Positions 1 to 8,449 of a stretch of DNA of 64,000 nt are shown one piece after another. The notes beneath the pieces are model-generated. The model made no database searches and was not told the origin of the DNA. It saw nothing but the letters and a program-made list of their open reading frames with translations. Numbering within the stretch: the first letter of the stretch is position 1; each line of letters begins with the position of its first letter. Position numbers and translations under genes: made by a program. Source of the stretch: Variovorax sp. PBS-H4 (lineage in GTDB: Bacteria; Pseudomonadota; Gammaproteobacteria; Burkholderiales; Burkholderiaceae_C); contig NZ_LR594675.1 of the NCBI RefSeq assembly GCF_901827205.1, forward strand, positions 3,224,001 to 3,288,000. Direction: 5' to 3'.

Positions 1-159
1 AGTTGGCCACACGGCTACGGGACCGGGAGGACTCACGCCAACCGCAACTCGGTGCCTGCGCCTGCAATCGAGCTGGGTGCTCGGGCTAGGGGCCTCAAGG
101 CCAAGGCTTCGGCTGCAGGGCGGCCCAGGCCTTCTTGCGCTTGATTACGTGGCCATCCT

Positions 160-187
160 ATTTAACATAATGCACATTGTATTTCTC
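160..187 (-). other. dif-like XerC/XerD recombination site (candidate)
   Basis: Read on the minus strand, the 28-bp site has a XerC-side arm GAGAAATACAA, a central hexamer TGTGCA and a XerD-side arm TTATGTTAAAT. The XerD arm is identical over 11 bases to the E. coli dif arm, and 19 of 28 positions match E. coli dif overall when compared by eye. The left arm is divergent, as is common outside enterics. It lies in the gene-free stretch 1-223, where no other feature was recognised. It could be the chromosomal dif or a Xer-dependent integration site; chance similarity is less likely given the intact XerD arm. Confidence 0.5.
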
Positions 188-223
188 GAGAAGGCAGCCC
201 AGCCCAGGCGTACCCAGGCTCGG

Positions 224-889
224 TCACCACTTCCCGTCGCTCGGCGCCTTGCTCGCCCGAACCGCCGTGCTCAGCAACCGCACCGCGTCTGGCCGATTGG
301 CGCGCTGCGCGAAATCCAGCGCCGTCATGCCCAGTTGGTTCTTCATCGCCGTGTCGGCACCCTCGTCAAGCAGCAGCTGAACCGCGGCGCTGGAGCCGTA
401 CATCGCGGCCATCATCAGCGGCGTGGTCCCATTGGGCGACTGCGCATCGATGAAGGCGTAGTGCTCCAGCAGCTGCTTGATGATCGCGACGTGCCCGCCG
501 GTAGCCGCGTAATGCAGCGGAGTCCAGCCCGTCTTGTTGACGTCTGCGTCACGTGCGATCAGCCGCGTCACCAGCTCCTGTTGACCCTTGAGCGCTGCCA
601 GCATCAATGGGCTTTCGTCCTTCGCGTTCCGCGCCTCCACGTCGGTCTTGCGCGAGTCCAGCAGCACCTGGATAACCTTGGGCGATGGCTCGCGCATGGC
701 GATCAACAAGCCGGTCTGGCCTTGCTCATCGCGCGTGTTGGGGTCGAAGCCGCGGTTCAACAGATCCGCAACACCACCGGCGTTGTCGCTGCGAACGGCC
801 CGGAAAAAGTCGTCGAAGGAGCCTGCGTAAAGGGAAAAAGAAGCTGTAAAAACAGCAAGATACAAAGCTCTTTTAAGGTAATTCTTCAT
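224..889 (-). CDS. Exported ankyrin-repeat protein
   Basis: The 221-aa product begins with a basic stretch and a hydrophobic run (about residues 5-22, ending SLYAG) that looks like a Sec signal peptide, so it is probably periplasmic. From about residue 60 to 205 it carries ankyrin repeats with the usual TPLHYAA and TPLMMAA helices and GADT/DADVN loops. Ankyrin repeats bind other proteins; no enzyme motif is present. Its ATG overlaps the tatD stop by four bases (ATGA), so it is probably translated as the last gene of the mltG-tmk-holB-pilZ-tatD run. Partner and role are unknown. Confidence 0.85.
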   Translation of the reverse strand: MKNYLKRALYLAVFTASFSLYAGSFDDFFRAVRSDNAGGVADLLNRGFDPNTRDEQGQTGLLIAMREPSPKVIQVLLDSRKTDVEARNAKDESPLMLAALKGQQELVTRLIARDADVNKTGWTPLHYAATGGHVAIIKQLLEHYAFIDAQSPNGTTPLMMAAMYGSSAAVQLLLDEGADTAMKNQLGMTALDFAQRANRPDAVRLLSTAVRASKAPSDGKW

Positions 890-1692
890 CTTTTGACGCC
901 TGAAAACAGGGTCTCGAAATTACGGGTGGTGACCTCGCCGATGGTCTCGACCGGCAGCTTGCGCAGCTCGGCGATCTGCCGCGCCACGAACGGCACGTAG
1001 GAGGGATTGTTGGTCTTCCCGCGGTACGGGACAGGCGCCAGATAGGGACTGTCGGTTTCGATCAGCATGCGGTCCAGCGGCACGAAGGCCGCCACGTCGC
1101 GCAGGTCTTGCGCCTTCCTGAAGGTCAGGATGCCCGAGAACGAAATGTAGAAGCCCAGCTCCAGCGCCGCACGGGCGACGTCGGCCGTCTCGGTGAAGCA
1201 ATGGAACACGCCCCCGGCAGCTTCAGGCGAACCATCCTCGCCCTCCTCTTTCAGGATCGCCAAGGTGTCGGCCGAAGCTTCGCGGGTGTGGATGATCAGC
1301 GGTTTGCGCACCTGCCGCGCCGCACGGATGTGCACCCGGAAGCGGTCGCGCTGCCACGCCAGGTCGGCAATGCTGCGTCCCCCTTTTCGCTCCTCCATCT
1401 GGTAGTAGTCGAGGCCGGTCTCGCCGACGGCCACGACCTTGGGCAGGGCGGAACGTGTCACCAGATCCTCTACCGATGGCTCCGCGATGCCCTCGTTGTC
1501 CGGATGGACGCCTACACTGGCCCAGAAGTTGTCAAAACCAGCCGCCAACGCCTGCACCTGCGGAAATTCTTCCAGGGTTGTGCAGATGCACAGCGCCCGG
1601 TCGACCTGTGCGGCGGCCATGGCCTCGCGGATCTGCGGCATCTGGCCGGCGAACTCGGGAAAGGTCAGGTGGCAATGGGAGTCGGTGAACAT
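886..1692 (-). CDS. tatD: TatD-family metal-dependent deoxyribonuclease
   Basis: The 268-aa protein fits the TatD/YcfH family, metal-dependent hydrolases with 3'-5' DNase or D-aminoacyl-tRNA deacylase-type activities. The metal ligands are visible: H6 and H8 in DSHCH, E91 in GETGLDYY, H135 in IIHTRE, H164 in FHCF and D214 in ETDSPYLAP. It follows pilZ by 64 bp and overlaps the ankyrin gene. The order tmk-holB-pilZ-tatD is a familiar one in proteobacteria, which supports a housekeeping role. It is cytoplasmic, with no signal peptide. The exact paralog (TatD or YcfH) is not certain; position next to holB favours YcfH. Confidence 0.9.
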   Translation of the reverse strand: MFTDSHCHLTFPEFAGQMPQIREAMAAAQVDRALCICTTLEEFPQVQALAAGFDNFWASVGVHPDNEGIAEPSVEDLVTRSALPKVVAVGETGLDYYQMEERKGGRSIADLAWQRDRFRVHIRAARQVRKPLIIHTREASADTLAILKEEGEDGSPEAAGGVFHCFTETADVARAALELGFYISFSGILTFRKAQDLRDVAAFVPLDRMLIETDSPYLAPVPYRGKTNNPSYVPFVARQIAELRKLPVETIGEVTTRNFETLFSGVKR

Positions 1693-1756
1693 CGCAAACC
1701 TTCAGAAAACGGCGGCGCGACCGCAGCGCATGCGGTCTGCATCATGCGAACAGAGC

Positions 1757-2131
1757 TCAAATGGTCTGGGTAGGACGGTCGGAGGCCGCGATGCCGCCGA
1801 GCGCCTCTTCGATGCGCGCCTTGAGCTGGCGCGACTTTTCGTCCGAGGGGAAGCGAATGCCGACGCCCGGCGCCCGGTTGCCAGCCGCACGCGCCGGCGT
1901 GATCCAGGCGACCTTGCCGGCCACCGGGTAGCGCTGCGGGTCCTCGGGCAGCGTGAGCAGTACGTAGACGTCGTCGCCCAGGCGGTACTCGCGCGAGGTC
2001 GGGATGAAAATGCCGCCCTCGGCGAAAAGCGGAATGTAGGCCGCATAGAGTGCGCCCTTTTCCTTGATCGCGAGCTGGATGACGCTGGGTCGGGCGGGCG
2101 CGGTGGGGGGAGGAGAGGCTGTTGTATTCAT
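1757..2131 (-). CDS. pilZ: Type IV pilus PilZ-domain protein
   Basis: The 124-aa product (MNTTASPPPT start, ATG at 2131) is a compact PilZ domain with the block GGIFIPTSREYRLGD and later GKVAWITP and GVGIRF. It resembles the stand-alone PilZ of type IV pilus biogenesis, found beside holB and tmk in many beta- and gammaproteobacteria. The RxxxR and D/NxSxxG residues needed for cyclic-di-GMP binding are not evident, as expected for this subtype, which acts through pilus proteins. Its start overlaps the holB stop (ATGA), so the two are translationally coupled. The longer open frame upstream is only a shadow of holB. Confidence 0.9.
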   Translation of the reverse strand: MNTTASPPPTAPARPSVIQLAIKEKGALYAAYIPLFAEGGIFIPTSREYRLGDDVYVLLTLPEDPQRYPVAGKVAWITPARAAGNRAPGVGIRFPSDEKSRQLKARIEEALGGIAASDRPTQTI

Positions 2132-3147
2132 GAGCGGCGGCTCGCGGAGTTTAGGGTGCTTCGTGCTTCGCTCACAAGTGCTTCGAGCATCAGGCCGGGA
2201 TTGAAGGGATGTTCTGCGGTTTTTGCCGCATTGGCGAGCGACCGGGCCCACCGGGCCAGCGCGGATTTCGGGGGCACGGCCGGCAGGTCTGCGGCTTCGA
2301 AAAAGCGCGGGGCGGCGCCGCTGTCCACCGTCATGAGGTCGTGGCAGAGCTTCTGCAGCGCGCTGATGGCCTGGGCTGGGGCATGGTCGGCCAGCGCGCT
2401 GACGTCGCCACGCAGCATGGCCTTGGGCAAAAGGCTCCAGGCCTTGGGCGACTGGCCGGAGGCGGCGAGGCGCAGCGCATCGCTGGGCCGTCCGCCGGCG
2501 GCGCGCAGCAGGCCTGCCGCGTCTGTCGCCGCGACGCCCTGCCCCACCAGCCAGTCGCGCGCCTCGTCGTCGCCGGGCCAGGACAAGGTGAAGCCCAAGC
2601 ACCGGCTGCGAATGGTGGGCAGCAGTTGCCAGGCGGCTTCGCTGGCCAGCACGAAGCGCACGTCGCCGACCGGCTCCTCGAGCGTCTTGAGCAAGGCGTT
2701 GGCAGTGATGGTGTTCATGCGCTCGGCCGGATAGACCAGCACGACCTTGCCGCGCCCGCGCGCGCTGGTCCGCTGGGCGAAGCCGACCGCATCGCGCATT
2801 GCCTCCACGCGGATCTCGCGGCTGGGCTTGCGCTTCTTGTCGTCGATGTCGGCCTGGCTCTTTTCGTCGAGCGGCCAGCCGAGCTCTTGCATGGCTACTT
2901 CCGGCATCAGCACGCAGAGATCGGCGTGGGTTCGCACGCCGATGGCGTGGCAGCTCGGGCAATGGCCGCAGGCGCCCTGCCCGCCCGCTTCGTCGCGCTG
3001 CTCGCAGAGCCAGGCCGCTGCCAGCGCCAGACCCAGTTCGTACTGGCCCAGCCCCGACGGCCCGTGCAGCAGCCAGGCGTGGCCACGCTGCCGCAGCAGT
3101 TCGGCCAGGGGCTTGTGCAGCCAGGGCGCCAGGGTCGTTTCGCTCAC
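2128..3147 (-). CDS. holB: DNA polymerase III delta-prime subunit
   Basis: The 339-aa product is the delta' subunit of the DNA polymerase III clamp loader. It has the degenerate P-loop region HGPSGLGQYE near residue 30, a four-cysteine zinc module ending CGHCPSC, and the SRC motif in TIRSRCLGF that serves as the arginine-finger region of clamp loaders. I chose the GTG at 3147 because the protein then begins MSETTLAPW and its GTGA overlaps the tmk stop; the open frame upstream is tmk in another frame. Downstream pilZ overlaps by four bases. Confidence 0.92.
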   Translation of the reverse strand: MSETTLAPWLHKPLAELLRQRGHAWLLHGPSGLGQYELGLALAAAWLCEQRDEAGGQGACGHCPSCHAIGVRTHADLCVLMPEVAMQELGWPLDEKSQADIDDKKRKPSREIRVEAMRDAVGFAQRTSARGRGKVVLVYPAERMNTITANALLKTLEEPVGDVRFVLASEAAWQLLPTIRSRCLGFTLSWPGDDEARDWLVGQGVAATDAAGLLRAAGGRPSDALRLAASGQSPKAWSLLPKAMLRGDVSALADHAPAQAISALQKLCHDLMTVDSGAAPRFFEAADLPAVPPKSALARWARSLANAAKTAEHPFNPGLMLEALVSEARSTLNSASRRS

Positions 3148-3785
3148 GGCTTGCTGCCGGCGAGGCCACGCTGGACCAAGGCCGCCTCGATCTGCTGCCA
3201 CACCTGGTCGCGCGGCTGGTTCGCGTCGATGCGCACGAAGCGCGGCGCTGCCGCGGCGCGCTCGGCATAACCGGCGGCGACGCGGCGGAAGAACTCGACC
3301 GGCTGCGATTCAAACTTGTCGGGCAGCCGCGTCCCGGCCAAGCGTGCGGCAGCGATCTCGGGAGGCAGGTCGAACCACAGCGTCACCGCCGGCTGCAGCA
3401 GCGTGCCGTCGCGCACCTGCACCCACTGCTCCAGGGTCGAGAGCACTGCCTTGTCGTAGCCGCGCCCCGCGCCCTGGTAGGCGAAGGTGGCGTCGGTGAA
3501 GCGGTCGCACAGCACCACCTCGCCGCGCGCCAATGCCGGCTCGATGACCTGGACAACATGGTCGCGCCGTGCGGCGAACGCCAGCAGCGACTCTGTGAGC
3601 GGGTCCATGGCCTGCGTGAGGATCATCGTGCGCAGCGTCTCGGCCATCGGCGTGCCGCCTGGTTCGCGGGTTCGCGTGACCTGCCGGCCCTGGGCCTTGA
3701 ACAGTGCCTCCAGCGCATCGACATGGCTGGACTTCCCGGCGCCGTCGATCCCTTCGAGCGTGAGGAACAGTCCCTTCTGCGTCAT
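3144..3785 (-). CDS. tmk: Thymidylate kinase
   Basis: The 213-aa enzyme phosphorylates dTMP to dTDP with ATP. It shows the P-loop in LEGIDGAGKSS near the N-terminus, the TREPGG motif that binds the nucleotide monophosphate, and the CDRFTDATFAYQGAGRG block with the DR pair and lid. Length is typical of TMPK. The ATG at 3785 overlaps the mltG stop (ATGA), and its own stop overlaps the GTG of holB, so mltG, tmk and holB are coupled. Cytoplasmic and expected to be essential. Confidence 0.95.
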   Translation of the reverse strand: MTQKGLFLTLEGIDGAGKSSHVDALEALFKAQGRQVTRTREPGGTPMAETLRTMILTQAMDPLTESLLAFAARRDHVVQVIEPALARGEVVLCDRFTDATFAYQGAGRGYDKAVLSTLEQWVQVRDGTLLQPAVTLWFDLPPEIAAARLAGTRLPDKFESQPVEFFRRVAAGYAERAAAAPRFVRIDANQPRDQVWQQIEAALVQRGLAGSKP

Positions 3786-4801
3786 CGTTCGCTCCGTGGT
3801 GCCGGCTCGGCGCCGCGCTGGTAGCGGTTCACCGCCCGGTTGTGCTCGTCGAGTGAGCTGCTGAAATGGCTGGAACCATCGCCGCGGGAGACGAAGTACA
3901 GCGACTTGCTCTGCGCCGGCTGCACCGCCGCCAGCAGCGCGGCCTTGCCCGGCAGGGCGATCGGCGTGGGCGGCAGGCCGGGCCGCAGGTAGGTGTTCCA
4001 GGGCGTGTCGGCCTGCAGGTCTTTCTTGCGCAGATTGCCGTCGAAACGCGTTCCGAGTCCGTAGATCACCGTAGGGTCGGTCTGCAACGGCATGCCGATG
4101 CGCAGCCGGTTGACGAACACGGCAGCGATCTCGGCCCGGTCCTTGGCTGCGCCTGTCTCCTTTTCGACGATGCTGGCCAGGATCAGCGCCTCTTCGGGCG
4201 TCTTGAGCGGCAGATCGGACGCGCGCGCCGCCCAGGCGGCCTCGAGCTTCTTGTCCATGGCCCGCATGGCCCGCTGCAGCAGGGCGAGGTCGGTGGAACC
4301 CTTGGAATAGGTGTAGGTGTCGGGGAAGAAGCGTCCTTCCGGTCGCACGGCGGGCTTGCCGAGCCGGGCCATGAGCTCCTCGTCGCTCAGCCCGACAATT
4401 TGCGGCTTCAGCTGCTCGGCCTTGGCGAGCGCAGCGCGCACCTGGCGGAAGTTCCATCCTTCGACCAGCACGATGCTGCGCGTGGCCTCTTCGCCGCGCA
4501 CCAGCATGTTGAGCAGCAGGCGCGGCGTGACGCCCTGTTCGAGCTCGTAGCTGCCGGCGCGGATCTGACGGTCCTGTCCGGAGAAGCGGAACCAGCCGTA
4601 GAGCAGCTGCCACGGCACGCGCACACCTGCGTCTGCCACCGCCTGCGCGACGCCCCGCGGCGTGGTGCCGGGCTCGACCGAGAGGTCCACCGTGGGCGCC
4701 GGCAGCTTCAGCGGATGCTGAACCCACCAAAGCCCTGCCGCGCCGGCGCCGAGGACGACGAAGGCGACCAGGAGAAAGAGCGTGAGGAGGAATCGACGCA
4801 C
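3782..4801 (-). CDS. mltG: Endolytic murein transglycosylase MltG
   Basis: The 339-aa protein (YceG-like) cleaves nascent glycan strands and terminates peptidoglycan polymerisation at the inner membrane. It has one N-terminal membrane helix (about residues 3-24), a LysM-like region, and the conserved block LASIVEKETG containing the catalytic glutamate, followed by VFVNRLRIGMPLQTDPTVIYG and DTPWNTYLRPGLPPTPI. No ATG lies near the membrane helix; the GTG at 4801 gives a normal start (MRRFLLTL). It heads the operon with tmk and holB, a linkage common in proteobacteria. ygfZ is divergent 85 bp away. Confidence 0.92.
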   Translation of the reverse strand: MRRFLLTLFLLVAFVVLGAGAAGLWWVQHPLKLPAPTVDLSVEPGTTPRGVAQAVADAGVRVPWQLLYGWFRFSGQDRQIRAGSYELEQGVTPRLLLNMLVRGEEATRSIVLVEGWNFRQVRAALAKAEQLKPQIVGLSDEELMARLGKPAVRPEGRFFPDTYTYSKGSTDLALLQRAMRAMDKKLEAAWAARASDLPLKTPEEALILASIVEKETGAAKDRAEIAAVFVNRLRIGMPLQTDPTVIYGLGTRFDGNLRKKDLQADTPWNTYLRPGLPPTPIALPGKAALLAAVQPAQSKSLYFVSRGDGSSHFSSSLDEHNRAVNRYQRGAEPAPRSER

Positions 4802-4886
4802 GGATGCGAATGAGGCGGCGGACGGAAGGGAAAACGCGGTAGCCCTGCGGGCCGAACGGAACGGAGCAGCCCATGATAATTCAGCG

Positions 4887-5810
4887 ATGACCCCAGTCGT
4901 TCTGAATGGCGTAACAGCCCTTTCGCACCTCGGCGTGATCCGCGCCGAGGGCCCCGAAGCCGCGAATTTCCTCAATGGCCAGCTGACGCAGGACTTCGCC
5001 CTCCTCGGCCCCACCGAAGCCCGCCTGGCCGCGCTGTGCACGGCCAAGGGCCGCGTGATCGCGAGCTTCATCGGCATCCGGCCGCAGCCCGAACGTGTGC
5101 TGCTGGTCGTCAGCCGCGACATCCTTGCAGCCACGCTCAAGCGCCTCTCGATGTATGTGCTGCGCGCCAAGCTCAAGCTCAGCGATGCCACCGGAGAATT
5201 CATGCTCCACGGCCTGGCCGGCACGGCGCTCGCGGCCAACGGCGTCAGCGCGGATGCGCCGCCCGGGCGCTGCTGCCAGGCCGGCGACGTCAACGTGGTT
5301 TCGCTCTATCCCTCGGACGGCGTGCCGCGCGCGCTGCACATCGCGCCGGTGGGCAGCACTGCGCCCGAGGGCCCGACGCTCGATGCTGCGCTGTGGCAGT
5401 GGAGCGAGGTGCGCAGCGGCATCGTGACCGTCAGCGAGCCGATTGTCGAGGCTTTCGTGCCGCAGATGCTCAATTACGAGTCGGTGGGCGGCGTGAACTT
5501 CAAGAAGGGCTGCTACCCCGGCCAGGAGGTGGTGGCGCGCAGCCAGTTCCGCGGCACCCTCAAGCGCCGGACCTACCTGGTGCAGGCGACGGCCGCGGTG
5601 GCCGCGGGCCAGGAAGTCTTTGCTGCCAACGATCCCGAGCAGCCGGTCGGCATGGTCGCGCAGGCGGCCCCGGCGCCTGGCGGCGGATGGGCTGCGCTGG
5701 TGTCCATGCAGATCGCCTCGCTCAGTGCAGGCGGCCTGCGCGCCGGCAGCGCCGAAGGGCCCGCGCTCAGCGTCGAGCCCCTGCCCTACCCGCTGCTCGA
5801 AGACATCTGA
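4887..5810 (+). CDS. ygfZ: Folate-binding iron-sulfur repair protein YgfZ
   Basis: The 307-aa protein belongs to the GcvT-related YgfZ family, which uses tetrahydrofolate and helps keep certain Fe-S enzymes (for example MiaB) active. The signature K-G-C-Y-x-G-Q-E is at residues 207-214 with the key cysteine C209. The N-terminal block FLNGQLTQDF and AALCTAKGRVIA are typical. The ATG at 4887 (MTPVVLNGV) is preferred to an upstream in-frame start at 4782 that would overlap mltG. It is transcribed away from mltG, so the 4802-4886 gap holds both promoters. Confidence 0.9.
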   Translation: MTPVVLNGVTALSHLGVIRAEGPEAANFLNGQLTQDFALLGPTEARLAALCTAKGRVIASFIGIRPQPERVLLVVSRDILAATLKRLSMYVLRAKLKLSDATGEFMLHGLAGTALAANGVSADAPPGRCCQAGDVNVVSLYPSDGVPRALHIAPVGSTAPEGPTLDAALWQWSEVRSGIVTVSEPIVEAFVPQMLNYESVGGVNFKKGCYPGQEVVARSQFRGTLKRRTYLVQATAAVAAGQEVFAANDPEQPVGMVAQAAPAPGGGWAALVSMQIASLSAGGLRAGSAEGPALSVEPLPYPLLEDI

Positions 5811-5829
5811 GGCGGCCAGGGCGGCCGCC
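5811..5829. terminator. Hairpin between convergent ygfZ and ybdD
   Basis: Immediately after the ygfZ stop, GGCGGCC and GGCCGCC form a perfect 7-bp stem around a 5-base loop. It sits between two converging genes and could stop transcripts from both sides. There is no clear T-tract on either strand, so this is a terminator-like hairpin rather than a classical intrinsic terminator. Confidence 0.4.
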
Positions 5830-5831
5830 GT

Positions 5832-6044
5832 TCAGCAGCAGCGCCCCTTGCCGCCCCCGTAGCGCGCCTCCAGGCGCTCGCGGAAGAACGCCTCGTAGCT
5901 CATCGGCGCCGCTTCAGGGTGCGTCCGCGCCATGTGGCCGAGGTAGGTGTCGTAGTCCGGCAGGCCCACCATCAGCCGCAAGGATTGCGTGAGCGAGCGC
6001 GCCAGATAGCGCCCGGTCTCGGGCAAGGCCGCCAGCGATCGCAT
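5832..6044 (-). CDS. ybdD: YbdD/YjiX-family small protein
   Basis: The 70-aa protein matches the short YbdD/YjiX (DUF466) family: the block GLPDYDTYLGHMARTHPEAAPMS is followed by YEAFFRERLEARYGGG and a cysteine pair at the C-terminus. Members are nearly always encoded directly after a CstA-type transporter, and here the ATG shares one base with the cstA stop (TGATG). It is thought to assist the peptide/pyruvate transporter, though its mechanism is not established. Confidence 0.88.
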   Translation of the reverse strand: MRSLAALPETGRYLARSLTQSLRLMVGLPDYDTYLGHMARTHPEAAPMSYEAFFRERLEARYGGGKGRCC

Positions 6045-8113
6045 CAGGCCGCCTGCGCCTGCGCCGGCATCGGCTCGAAGGGCGTCTCGCGCGCCGTCGG
6101 CTTGTTGGCGGCGCGCGCGGCGAGCGCGCTGCGCACGCTGTAGAACAGCACGCTCAGCACCACGAAGATGAAGAGCCCGCAGAGCGCAGCATCGAGCCGG
6201 TCATTGAAGACGATGCGCGACATCACCTCGGGCGTCTTGGCGGGCGCGAGCAGCACGCCCTTTTCGATCGCGTCCGCGTACTTCGAGGCGTGCGACAGGA
6301 AGCCCACTTTCGGGTCGGCCGAGAAGATCTTCTGCCAGCCCGCCGTGAGCGTGCACGCCAGCAGCCACACGGCCGGCGCGACCGCGACCCAGGCGTAGCG
6401 CTCGCGCTTCATGCGGAACAGCACGACCACGCCCAGCAGCAGCGCCACGGCAGCCAGCATCTGGTTGGAGATACCGAACAGCGGCCACAGCGTATTGATG
6501 CCGCCCAGCGGATCGACCACGCCCTGGTACAGGAAGTAGCCCCAGGCCGCAACGCACAGGAAGGTGGCGATCAGGTTGGCCACGGCCGAGTCGGTGCGCT
6601 TCAGGGCGGGCACGAAGCTGCCCAGCAGGTCTTGCAGCATGAAGCGCCCGGCGCGCGTGCCGGCATCGACCGCGGTCAGGATGAACAGCGCCTCGAACAG
6701 GATCGCGAAGTGGTACCAGAAGGCCATCATGGCCGGCCCACCGATGACCTGGTGCAGGATGTGCGCCATGCCTACGGCGAGCGTCGGTGCGCCGCCCGCG
6801 CGGCCGAGGATGGTGCTCTCGCCCACGTCCTTGGCGGTCTGCACCAGCATCTCGGGCGTGACCACGAAGCCCCAGCTCGAGATGGTCTGCGCCACCGCTG
6901 CCGGCGTGTTGCCGACCAGAGCGGCCGGACTGTTCATTGCAAAGTACACGCCCGGCTCGATGCAGGCTGCTGCCACCAGCGCCATCACCGCCACGAACGA
7001 CTCGGCCAGCATGCCGCCATAGCCGATGAAGCGCGCATGGCGCTCGTTGTCCAGCATCTTGGGCGTTGTGCCCGAGGAGATCAGCGCGTGGAAGCCCGAC
7101 ACCGCGCCGCAGGCGATGGTGATGAAGAGGAAGGGAAAGAGACTGCCCGACCACACCGGCCCGTTGCCCTGCGCGAACTGCGTGACCGCCGGCATCTGCA
7201 GCGTCGGCGCGACGAACACGATGCCGATCGCCAGCGCGACGATGGTGCCGATCTTCAAGAAGGTCGACAGGTAGTCGCGCGGGGCCAGCAGCAGCCACAC
7301 CGGCAGGCTGGCAGCGATGAAGCCGTAGATGATCAGCATCCAGGTCAGTGCCTTGCCGTCGAAGGTGAAGAGCGATGCCCAGTCCGGGTTCTGCGCCACC
7401 GCCTGGCCGCCGAAGATGGCCAGCATCAGCAGCACGAAGCCGATCACCGAGACCTCGCCGATGCGGCCCGGCCGGATGTAGCGCAGGTACACGCCCATGA
7501 AGACCGCGACCGGAATCGTTGCCGCGACGGTGAAGGTGCCCCACGGTGATTCGGCCAGCGCCTTCACCACGATCAGTGCCAGCACCGCCAGGATGATGAT
7601 CATGATCATGAAGGTGCCGAAGAGGGCAATGAGCCCCGGCACCGTGCCCATTTCCTGCTTGACCAGGTCGCCCAGCGAGCGCCCGTCGCGCCGCGTCGAG
7701 ATGAAGAGCACGATGAAATCCTGCACCGCGCCGGCGAAGACCACCCCGGCCACGATCCACAGCAGCCCGGGCAGGTAGCCCATCTGCGCCGCCAGGACAG
7801 GTCCGACCAGCGGCCCGGCTCCTGCAATGGCCGCGAAATGGTGGCCGAAGAGCACGTTCTTGTCGGTGGGCACGTAGTCCAGCCCGTCGTTGTGCCGGTG
7901 GGCCGGCGTCATGCGCCTGCCGTCGAGCCCGAGCACGCGGTCCGCAATGAAGAGGCTGTAGTAGCGGTAGGCGATCAGGTAGCAGCAGACGGCTGCAATC
8001 ACGACCCAGAGGGCGCTGATGGCCTCGCCGCGCGCCAGGGCCACGGTCCCCAGCGAAAAGGCGCCGGCCACGGCCACGACAAGCCACACCAGGTGGCGGC
8101 GGATGCTGTGCAT
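6044..8113 (-). CDS. cstA: CstA-family carbon-starvation / pyruvate transporter
   Basis: The 689-aa polytopic inner-membrane protein has the CstA family hallmarks: FGHHFAAIAGAGPLVGPVLAAQMGYLPGLLW near residues 87-120, followed by many hydrophobic helices up to the C-terminus. Family members (CstA, BtsT/YjiY) take up pyruvate or small peptides by proton symport during starvation. The start ATG at 8113 leads into MHSIRRHLVWL and the first helix. It is coupled to ybdD. Whether it is the CstA or the BtsT ortholog cannot be decided by eye; no BtsSR-like regulator is adjacent. Confidence 0.9.
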   Translation of the reverse strand: MHSIRRHLVWLVVAVAGAFSLGTVALARGEAISALWVVIAAVCCYLIAYRYYSLFIADRVLGLDGRRMTPAHRHNDGLDYVPTDKNVLFGHHFAAIAGAGPLVGPVLAAQMGYLPGLLWIVAGVVFAGAVQDFIVLFISTRRDGRSLGDLVKQEMGTVPGLIALFGTFMIMIIILAVLALIVVKALAESPWGTFTVAATIPVAVFMGVYLRYIRPGRIGEVSVIGFVLLMLAIFGGQAVAQNPDWASLFTFDGKALTWMLIIYGFIAASLPVWLLLAPRDYLSTFLKIGTIVALAIGIVFVAPTLQMPAVTQFAQGNGPVWSGSLFPFLFITIACGAVSGFHALISSGTTPKMLDNERHARFIGYGGMLAESFVAVMALVAAACIEPGVYFAMNSPAALVGNTPAAVAQTISSWGFVVTPEMLVQTAKDVGESTILGRAGGAPTLAVGMAHILHQVIGGPAMMAFWYHFAILFEALFILTAVDAGTRAGRFMLQDLLGSFVPALKRTDSAVANLIATFLCVAAWGYFLYQGVVDPLGGINTLWPLFGISNQMLAAVALLLGVVVLFRMKRERYAWVAVAPAVWLLACTLTAGWQKIFSADPKVGFLSHASKYADAIEKGVLLAPAKTPEVMSRIVFNDRLDAALCGLFIFVVLSVLFYSVRSALAARAANKPTARETPFEPMPAQAQAA

Positions 8114-8449
8114 GGATGTCTCCAGAGGTTGAACCCGGCGAGTCTCCCGATTCGCCGACCGGTTGGCATCCGTCGCACCGCGCGGGACGGCCGCGTGGTG
8201 TTGCCTACGGGATAACCCGCGAACGCTTGGTCCTGCTGCTCACCTGACACTGTGGGCGGAGGGAGCCTCGCAGACCGGTGGCCGGTGTTATTGGTCGGCG
8301 AATATGGAACTGACCGAAATCCGGAGTAACTCAATCGGTACATCACCCGCCCGGAGCCGCTTCGTCTCCGATGGTGGATGCGGCCTGCTGCCTAAGGCAG
8401 TCGCAGCGCCTTCGGGGCGCGCCCACGGAGTGCCCGCAACTGTTCAATC
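8114..8449. other. Gene-free divergent intergenic region
   Basis: This 336-bp stretch separates cstA (minus) from the orphan gene at 8450 (plus) and should hold both promoters. I see no convincing gene. It contains a small hairpin (GCGCC-TTCGG-GGCGC, 8406-8420) without a T-tract, and the promoter-like elements at 8306-8333 listed separately. Confidence 0.5.
8306..8333 (+). promoter_or_regulatory. GGAACT-type alternative-sigma promoter candidate
   Basis: GGAACT (8306-8311) is followed after 15 bases by TAACTCA (8327-8333). GGAAC is the classic -35 of ECF sigma factors, and of the HrpL type that drives type III effector genes (GGAACC-N15/16-CCACNNA). The second half agrees only partly with the HrpL form. 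It points toward the orphan gene starting at 8450. This is suggestive only. Confidence 0.2.

Noticed and set aside
1..159. tRNA or small gene at the left edge
   Set aside because: No cloverleaf or coding signal could be seen.
77..1000. Plus-strand open frame across the ankyrin gene
   Set aside because: Antisense to the ankyrin gene, whose repeats and signal peptide are clear.
8151..8176. Plant-inducible-promoter box (TTCGC-N15-TTCGC) upstream of the orphan gene
   Set aside because: TTCGC at 8151 has only GTCGC at a spacing of 16, so both sequence and spacing deviate.
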